Assembly: GCF_017837635.1 (NCBI RefSeq)
Contig: NZ_JAGJRS010000015.1
Coordinates: 1 to 64,000, forward strand
Reading direction: 5' to 3'
Origin: Frateuria flava
Lineage (GTDB): Bacteria; Pseudomonadota; Gammaproteobacteria; Xanthomonadales; Rhodanobacteraceae
DNA: 64,000 bases
The notes under the pieces: generated by a model
Database searches by the model: none
Told to the model about the DNA's origin: nothing
What the model saw: only the letters and a program-made list of their open reading frames with translations
In this document: piece by piece, positions 58,435 to 64,000 of the stretch
Layout: the number at the start of each line of letters is the position of its first letter
Position numbering within the stretch: the stretch's first letter is position 1
Program-made: the position numbers and the translations under genes

Positions 58435-59331
58435 ATGGCGCCATTGAACTACAACCACCTGCGCTACTTCTGGGAAGTCGCCCGCGAGGGCAACCTCACC
58501 CGTACCGCCGAAAAGCTGCTGGTCTCGCAGTCGGCCCTGTCGATCCAGATCCGCAAGCTGGAGACGCAGCTGGGCCACGACCTGTTCGAGCGCAGCGGCA
58601 GGCAGTTGCTGCTGACCGAGGCCGGGCAGATCGCCTTCGACCATGCCGAAGCGATCTTCGCCGGCGGCGCCGAGCTGCTGGCCACGCTCAGGCATCGCCC
58701 GGACGAGCATCGATCGATCCTGCGCGTCGGCGCCCTGGCGACCCTCTCGCGCAACTTCCAGATCGGCTTCCTGCGCCCGCTGCTGGCGCGGGCGGACGTG
58801 GAGGTGATCGTGCGCTCGGGGACCACCGCGTTCCTGCTGCAGGGCCTGGAGGCGCACCGGCTGGACGTGGTCCTGGTCAACGTCGCGCCTCCGCGCGACG
58901 CGGCCACCTCGTGGGTGGCGCACGAGATCGCCGAGCAGCCGGTCAGCCTGATCGGTACGCCCGCGCGCATCGGCAAGGGCGACACGCTTGCCGGCCTGCT
59001 TGCCAGTCAGCCGCTGGTGCTGCCGACGATGGAGAGCAGCGTGCGGGTCGGCTTCGAGGCGCTGGTCGATCGGCTCGGGGTGCAGGTGCGGGTGGCCGCC
59101 GAAGTGGACGACATGGCGATGATGCGACTGCTGGCGCGCGAGGACATCGGCCTGGCGGTGGTCCCGCCGATCGTGGTCAAGGACGAGCTGGCCAGTGGCC
59201 GGCTGGTCGAGGCCCGGCAACTGCCCCAGCTGAGCGAGACCTTCTTCGCCGTGACCATGAAGCGGCGCTTTCCCAATCCGCTGCTGCGCGAGCTGATCGG
59301 CCCGCGCACTGCGTTCGAGTTGACCGAGTAG
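58435..59331 (+). CDS. LysR-family regulator divergent from dabBA
   Basis: 298 residues. An N-terminal winged helix (NYNHLRYFWEVAREGNLTRTAEKLLVSQSALSIQIRKLE) and a type-2 periplasmic-binding effector domain (ILRVGALATLSRNFQIGFLRPLL, VLPTMESSVRVGF). The opening NYNHLRYFW resembles the NhaR/CcmR-like subgroup. Divergent placement and the AT-rich inverted repeat suggest it regulates dabBA, perhaps by CO2-linked metabolites or ion stress. Confidence 0.9.
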   Translation: MAPLNYNHLRYFWEVAREGNLTRTAEKLLVSQSALSIQIRKLETQLGHDLFERSGRQLLLTEAGQIAFDHAEAIFAGGAELLATLRHRPDEHRSILRVGALATLSRNFQIGFLRPLLARADVEVIVRSGTTAFLLQGLEAHRLDVVLVNVAPPRDAATSWVAHEIAEQPVSLIGTPARIGKGDTLAGLLASQPLVLPTMESSVRVGFEALVDRLGVQVRVAAEVDDMAMMRLLAREDIGLAVVPPIVVKDELASGRLVEARQLPQLSETFFAVTMKRRFPNPLLRELIGPRTAFELTE

Positions 59332-59363
59332 ACAGGGGCTACGGGGGCAGCTCCGTGCCACCT

Positions 59364-59436
59364 TTGTAGGAGCGCCCTTGGGCGCGACCGGGTGGCCGGT
59401 GGCCGCGCCCAGGGGCGCTCCTACAGGAAGCATGGA
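59364..59436. repeat. TAGGAGCGCC-type REP inverted pair
   Basis: TGTAGGAGCGCCCTTGGGCG and its inverse CGCGCCCAGGGGCGCTCCTA face each other with a short GC-rich spacer. This is the GTAGGAGCG REP family common in Pseudomonas and Xanthomonadales. It fills the space between the LysR gene and the convergent acetyltransferase. Confidence 0.85.
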
Positions 59437-59482
59437 TCAGAGGGCGGCGGAGCAGGAACCGGGCGGGCGCCTTGCGGGGCGC

Positions 59483-60049
59483 TCAGGTATCAGTCCACGG
59501 GGCGAGCTGCCCGGATCGGTGCAGCTGCGCAAAGGGCACCACCGGGGCCGGTGGCACAGCCGGTGCCTGCAGGGTCTTCTGCCAGACGCCGACGTCCCAC
59601 CAGCGGCCGAGCTTGTAGCCGCTCTGCCGCCACACCCCGGCGGGCTCGAAACCCATTGCCTCGTGCAGACGCACGCTCGGTTCGCCGGGCAGGGTGATCA
59701 CTCCGACCGCCTGGTTGATGCCCTGCAGGCGCATCACCTCCAGCAGCACGCCGTACAGGCGCCGGGCCAGCCCCGCACGCTGGGCGTCGGCGCGCACGTA
59801 GATCGAGGTCTCGGCGATCCAGTCGTAGGCGGCGCGCTCGCGGAAGCGGCTGGCATAGGCGTAGGCGAGGATCTCGCCCTCGTGCTCCCAGACCAGCCAC
59901 GGGTAGTGGTCCAGCCGCGCGGCAATGCGTTCGGCCATCGCCGGCACGCCGGGCAGGGCAGTTTCGAAAGTGGCCACGCCGTGGGTCACCGACGGTGCAT
60001 AGATGGCGTGGATTGCCGCAGCGTCCTCGGCCCGGGCGACGCGGATCAT
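59483..60049 (-). CDS. GNAT acetyltransferase (phosphinothricin-acetyltransferase-like)
   Basis: 188 residues. IRVARAEDAAAIHAIYAPSVTHGVATFE, PWLVWEHEGEILAYAYASRFRERAAYDWIAETSIYV and the acetyl-CoA loop DAQRAGLARRLYGVLLE are those of the PAT/MddA subgroup, which acetylates phosphinothricin or methionine sulfoximine analogues. A C-terminal extension of ~25 residues (AVPPAPVVPFAQLHR) is unusual. Start MIRVAR; 5 bp downstream of the next acetyltransferase gene, so the two form an operon. Confidence 0.88.
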   Translation of the reverse strand: MIRVARAEDAAAIHAIYAPSVTHGVATFETALPGVPAMAERIAARLDHYPWLVWEHEGEILAYAYASRFRERAAYDWIAETSIYVRADAQRAGLARRLYGVLLEVMRLQGINQAVGVITLPGEPSVRLHEAMGFEPAGVWRQSGYKLGRWWDVGVWQKTLQAPAVPPAPVVPFAQLHRSGQLAPWTDT

Positions 60050-60054
60050 CGACT

Positions 60055-60543
60055 TCAGAGCTCGCGCAGGTAGAAGCGGTCGCAGCCGTGGTGGCCGGTG
60101 CCGCCCATCGCCTGGCAGATCGGCGCGAAGCCGCTGCGCCGGTAGAGCGCCTGTGCCGCATCCATGCCGGTCAGGGTTTCGAGGTAGCAACGGCGGTAGC
60201 CCAGTGCGCGTGCCGCGTCGAGACAGCGCTCCATCATGGCCGTGCCGGCGCCGATGCCGCGCGCCTGCGGCAGGAAGTACATCTTGCGCAGTTCGCAAAC
60301 GTCCGGCTCGCCGCCGTCCAGCGGCGCCACGCCGGCGCCGCCGATCACCACGCCCTCGCGCTCCACCACGAAGTAGGCCCGGCCTGGCTGCGCGTAGGCT
60401 TCGGCCATGTGGTCGACTTCCATATCGTGGATCGCAAAGCCGGGGCCGTCGGCGCCGAATTCGGGCATCACCTTGCGGATGATGGCGGCCACGGTGGCGT
60501 CGTCGCGCGGTTCGATGGGGCGGATCAGAAAGTTGGCGGTCAT
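60055..60543 (-). CDS. GNAT acetyltransferase
   Basis: 162 residues. FLIRPIEPRDDATVAAIIRKVMPEFG opens the GNAT fold; the acetyl-CoA loop is LPQARGIGAGTAMMERCLDAARALGY, with YLETLTGMDAAQALYRRSGF at the C-terminal half. Substrate unknown. Alternative start at 60561. Neither start has a strong ribosome-binding site. Confidence 0.88.
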   Translation of the reverse strand: MTANFLIRPIEPRDDATVAAIIRKVMPEFGADGPGFAIHDMEVDHMAEAYAQPGRAYFVVEREGVVIGGAGVAPLDGGEPDVCELRKMYFLPQARGIGAGTAMMERCLDAARALGYRRCYLETLTGMDAAQALYRRSGFAPICQAMGGTGHHGCDRFYLREL

Positions 60544-60577
60544 CGGACGGGGATCTTGCATGGCAGGAAAACAGGGT

Positions 60578-61480
60578 TCAGGCCGCCGTGCGCGCACGGG
60601 TGACGCGGCTGGCAGTGTCCTTGTGCAGTTGCGCGGCGAGCCAGGCGCCGGTGGCGATCAGCAGATCCAGGTCGATGCCGGTCTCAAGGCCCATGCCCTG
60701 GAGCATGTAGACCACGTCCTCGCTCGCCACGTTGCCGGTGGCGCCCTTGGCGTAGGGACAGCCGCCCGTGCCGGAGACGGCGCTGTCGACCACCCTCACG
60801 CCTTCCTCCAGGCAGGCCAGGATGTTTGCCAGCGCCTGCCCGTAGGTGTCGTGGAAGTGCACCGCCAGCGCCGGCATCGGTACCGACTGGGCCACCGCGC
60901 GCAGCATCGTGCGCGCCTTGGCCGGCGTGCCGACGCCAATGGTGTCGCCCAGCGAGATCTCGTAGCAGCCCAGCGCGTGCAGCCGTTCGGCCACGCGAAC
61001 CACGTCGGCCACGGCCACCTCGCCCTGGTACGGGCAGCCGAGCACGGTGGAGACGTAGCCACGCACCGCCACGCCGTCGGCGCGGGCGCGCTCGATCACC
61101 GGGACGAAGCGCTCGATCGACTCGTCGATCGATGCATTGACGTTCTTGCGGTTGAACGCCTCGCTGGCCGCGGTGAACACGGCGATTTCCTGCACGCCGA
61201 CGGCCCGCGCCCGCTCGTAGCCCTGCAGGTTGGGCACCAGCACCGGATAGCGCACGCCGGGCACCTTGCGGATGCCGGTGAACACCTCCGCCGCGTCGGC
61301 CAGTTGCGGCACCCATTTGGGACTGACGAAGCTGGTCGCCTCGATGGTGGTCAGGCCGGTGGACGACAGGCGATCGATCAGGGCGATCTTCACCTGCGCC
61401 GGCAACAGCGTTTTTTCGTTCTGCAGGCCATCGCGGGCGCCGACTTCGACGATGCGGACGGTATCGGGTGGGGTCGACAT
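60578..61480 (-). CDS. mvaB: Hydroxymethylglutaryl-CoA lyase
   Basis: 300 residues of the DRE-TIM (HMGL-like) family. RIVEVGARDGLQNEKTLLP (Asp-Arg-type motif), VHFHDTYGQALAN (metal His residues) and SGTGGCPYAKGATGN with the catalytic Cys (about 240) are intact. It cleaves HMG-CoA to acetoacetate and acetyl-CoA in leucine degradation. The rest of the leucine pathway is not in the window. Acetoacetate could feed the phbB reaction indirectly, but the genes are far apart. Confidence 0.94.
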   Translation of the reverse strand: MSTPPDTVRIVEVGARDGLQNEKTLLPAQVKIALIDRLSSTGLTTIEATSFVSPKWVPQLADAAEVFTGIRKVPGVRYPVLVPNLQGYERARAVGVQEIAVFTAASEAFNRKNVNASIDESIERFVPVIERARADGVAVRGYVSTVLGCPYQGEVAVADVVRVAERLHALGCYEISLGDTIGVGTPAKARTMLRAVAQSVPMPALAVHFHDTYGQALANILACLEEGVRVVDSAVSGTGGCPYAKGATGNVASEDVVYMLQGMGLETGIDLDLLIATGAWLAAQLHKDTASRVTRARTAA

Positions 61481-61586
61481 GACGGCTCCGGGGGAGGCGG
61501 AACCGCCACTTTAGCCGGTCCCGACCGGCGCTGGCCCCGGCGTACACAAGGTATCCGGCAGGCTGGCTTTGCTCCGGACTCCTCCG

Positions 61587-61714
61587 TATAATCGCCGGTT
61601 CGACCCACATGGACGGGTCGTGAACCGATGTCGGCAGGACGGAAAGCGTGGCTCATCGGGCCACCGCCGAATCAGTCAGAAACCGGGCAATCAAGCCCAC
61701 CCAGGAGCATTCCC
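61587..61714 (+). promoter_or_regulatory. Promoter and leader of rpmI-rplT
   Basis: A perfect TATAAT lies at 61587-61592 with a weak -35 (TGGCTT, 17-bp spacer). The ~115-nt leader has hairpins CGACCC/GGGTCG (61601-61620) and GTGGC/GCCAC (61648-61664). Such a leader could be the L20-binding autoregulatory site that in E. coli lies in the infC-rpmI region. Confidence 0.5.
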
Positions 61715-61912
61715 ATGCCCAAGATCAAGACCAACCGGGCGGCCGCGAAGCGTTTTCGCAAGACCGCCTCGGGCAAGTTCAAGGCCGGTCACGCCTTCAA
61801 GTCGCACATCCTGACCAAGAAGTCGACCAAGCGTAAGCGCAACCTGCGCGCCACCAATCACGTCAAGGCGTGCGACACCAAGGGTGTGGCTCGCATGTTG
61901 CCGTACGTCTAA
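61715..61912 (+). CDS. rpmI: 50S ribosomal protein L35
   Basis: 65 residues: [20 protein letters not shown] and [16 protein letters not shown] are canonical L35. A GGAG ribosome-binding site precedes the ATG at 61715; in-frame upstream ATGs at 61628 are not used. Directly followed by rplT. Confidence 0.98.
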   Translation: MPKIKTNRAAAKRFRKTASGKFKAGHAFKSHILTKKSTKRKRNLRATNHVKACDTKGVARMLPYV

Positions 61913-61927
61913 GGGAAGGAGAACACC

Positions 61928-62287
61928 ATGGCTCGTGTAAAGCGTGGCGTTACCGCCCGTCGTCGTCACAAGAAGATCATCGGCCGCGCGAAGGGCTACT
62001 ACAACGCCCGTCGCAAGGTCTTCCGCGTCGCGAACCAGGCCGTCATCAAGGCCGGCCAGTACGCCTACATCGGTCGCAAGCAGCGCAAGCGCCAGTTCCG
62101 CGCGCTGTGGATCGTGCGTATCAACGCCGCGGCCCGTCAGTTCGGCCTGTCGTACAGCCGCCTGATCAACGGCCTGAACAAGGCCGGCATCACGATCGAC
62201 CGCAAGGTGCTGGCGGACATCGCCGTGCACGACATCAAGGCGTTTGGCGCCATCGCGGAAAAGGCGAAGGCCAGCCTGGCCGCTTGA
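61928..62287 (+). CDS. rplT: 50S ribosomal protein L20
   Basis: 119 residues: [32 protein letters not shown] and [27 protein letters not shown]. Essential for 50S assembly and, in gammaproteobacteria, translational repressor of rpmI-rplT. A strong terminator follows. Confidence 0.98.
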   Translation: MARVKRGVTARRRHKKIIGRAKGYYNARRKVFRVANQAVIKAGQYAYIGRKQRKRQFRALWIVRINAAARQFGLSYSRLINGLNKAGITIDRKVLADIAVHDIKAFGAIAEKAKASLAA

Positions 62288-62318
62288 TCGTCGTCACCGA
62301 CGGTATGCTGTAAATCAA

Positions 62319-62353
62319 GCGGGGAGAAGGCCAACGCCTTCTCCCCGTTTTTA
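62319..62353 (+). terminator. Terminator of rpmI-rplT
   Basis: CGGGGAGAAGG-CCAA-CGCCTTCTCCCCG has an 11-bp stem followed by TTTTTATTT, 32 bp after the rplT stop. Confidence 0.92.
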
Positions 62354-62383
62354 TTTCAATAACGTTGCTCCTCTGCGTTTGCC

Positions 62384-62515
62384 TCCTCTCCCCTCGGGGG
62401 AGAGGATTGAGGTGAGGGGCCAAGGCTTGCCTTGGGTTCCACCAAAGCCGCTCCGATCGCGGCAGCAACGCAAGAGCGCCCCTCACCCCGACCCTCTCCC
62501 CGGAGGGGAGAGGGA
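62384..62515. repeat. CTCTCCCC-type REP/BIME element
   Basis: CTCCTCTCCCCTCGGGGGAG and, inverted, CCCTCTCCCCGGAGGGGAGA enclose a ~90-bp central part with GGTGAGGGG/CCCCTCACC. It is the same family as after tcdA and between htpX and htpG. It separates the rplT terminator from pheS. Confidence 0.85.
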
Positions 62516-62520
62516 GCTGA

Positions 62521-63546
<1,026 letters not shown>

Positions 63547-63548
63547 AC

Positions 63549-63637
63549 GGGATTCGGGAGACGGGATTCGGGATTCGCAAGAGCCCCGGTTCCCGCCTTC
63601 CACGAATCCCCAATCCCGAATTTCGAATCCCGGACGT
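63549..63637. repeat. GGGATTCGGGA repeat cluster between pheS and pheT
   Basis: GGGATTCGGGAGACGGGATT followed by CGGGATTCG, then inverted copies CGAATCCCCAATCCCGAATT and TCGAATCCCG. A short direct and inverted repeat array typical of Xanthomonadales intergenic regions, placed inside a two-subunit operon. Confidence 0.8.
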
Positions 63638-63643
63638 CAACCC

Positions 63644-64000
63644 ATGAAATTCTCCGAGAACTGGCTGCGCGAGCTGGTCGAGATCCAGGCCGACCGCGCC
63701 GAGCTGGCCCATGCGCTGACCATGGCCGGGCTGGAAGTGGAAGAACTGACCGTGCTGGGCGAGGGTCTGGATGGCGTGGTGGTCGGCGAGATCGTCGCTG
63801 CCCAGAAGCATCCTGAAGCTGACCGCCTGCAGGTCTGCAAGGTCGCGACCGGCCAGGGCGAGCCACTGCAGATCGTCTGCGGCGCGCCCAATGCCCGCGT
63901 CGGCCTGAAGGCTCCGCTGGCGATGATCGGCGCCGTGCTTCCGGGCGGCATCACGATCAAGGCGGCCAAACTGCGCGGCGTGGAATCGGCCGGCATGCTG
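63644..64000 (+). CDS. pheT: Phenylalanyl-tRNA synthetase beta subunit, N-terminus (cut by window edge)
   Basis: The first 119 residues are in view: KFSENWLRELVEIQADRAEL, then the EMAP/OB-like tRNA-binding domain with HPEADRLQVCKVATG, IVCGAPNARVGLKAPLAMIGAVLP and IKAAKLRGVESAGML. The rest (~670 residues with the editing domain) lies beyond 64000. Confidence 0.96.
   Translation, partial: MKFSENWLRELVEIQADRAELAHALTMAGLEVEELTVLGEGLDGVVVGEIVAAQKHPEADRLQVCKVATGQGEPLQIVCGAPNARVGLKAPLAMIGAVLPGGITIKAAKLRGVESAGML

Overview
The window is a GC-rich chromosomal stretch whose gene content and synteny (mutS, pncC, recA, recX, alaS, csrA, tRNA-Ser; rpmI, rplT, pheS, pheT) fit a gammaproteobacterium. The Xanthomonadales-style intergenic repeats, the RegB/RegA-type redox pair and the TPP-riboswitch-controlled TonB receptor suggest the Rhodanobacteraceae (Rhodanobacter, Dyella or Frateuria relatives). 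The species assignment is inference from style and gene order, not from a search.

Layout. 1-0.5 kb: 3' end of an IS110-family transposase. 0.5-3.1 kb: an old-yellow-enzyme reductase, a pirin and a small membrane protein. 3.2-6.0 kb (minus): a compact operon of a class II c-type cytochrome, a CqsS/LqsS-type quorum-sensing-like histidine kinase and an LqsR-like response regulator. 6.1-8.3 kb: tcdA and phbB facing each other, with a threefold 242-bp tandem repeat between them that carries ghost copies of the phbB C-terminus. 8.4-13.4 kb: gluQ, htpX (behind a good sigma-32 promoter), htpG and an EamA exporter. 13.5-20.1 kb: an MpaB-like oxygenase, two exported proteins of unknown function, a 50-residue membrane peptide, a phosphodiesterase, an M20 amidohydrolase and a TRIC-type channel. 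20.1-24.3 kb (minus): an aminoglycoside-phosphotransferase-fold kinase, then a TPP riboswitch, a TonB receptor and PnuC/PnuT, which together look like a thiamine-uptake unit. 24.4-27.4 kb: an AEC transporter, hslR and a catalase with an ohr remnant behind it.

27.5-36.3 kb: the DNA-repair and translation block mutS, pncC, recA, recX, alaS, csrA, tRNA-Ser(GCU). 36.3-40.3 kb (minus): a TonB receptor, a BNR-repeat protein with a Cys/His cluster and a thioredoxin-fold protein, the last two overlapping by 4 bp. 40.4-44.6 kb: RegA/RegB-type regulators, a POT peptide transporter and dgkA. 44.7-46.7 kb: lemA followed by two TPM-domain genes. 46.8-53.1 kb: an S9 peptidase, lgt, a GYF-AIM24 fusion, thyA, a small hypothetical gene and a DUF6671-like protein. 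53.2-59.3 kb: the dabB-dabA inorganic-carbon pump overlapping a Sua5-type gene, with a divergent LysR regulator. 59.4-61.5 kb: two acetyltransferases and mvaB. 61.6-64 kb: rpmI, rplT, pheS and the start of pheT, without thrS-infC upstream.

Functional themes are stress response (htpX/htpG, hslR, catalase, pirin), vitamin and metal import through TonB receptors, and signal sensing. Intergenic spaces are rich in several REP/BIME-like palindromic families. I saw no CRISPR array, prophage, rRNA or integron. The strongest candidates for new biology are the cytochrome/CqsS-like kinase/LqsR-like regulator operon, the phbB-tail tandem repeat, the dabBA-sua5 coupling and the cysteine-cluster BNR/thioredoxin/TonB unit.
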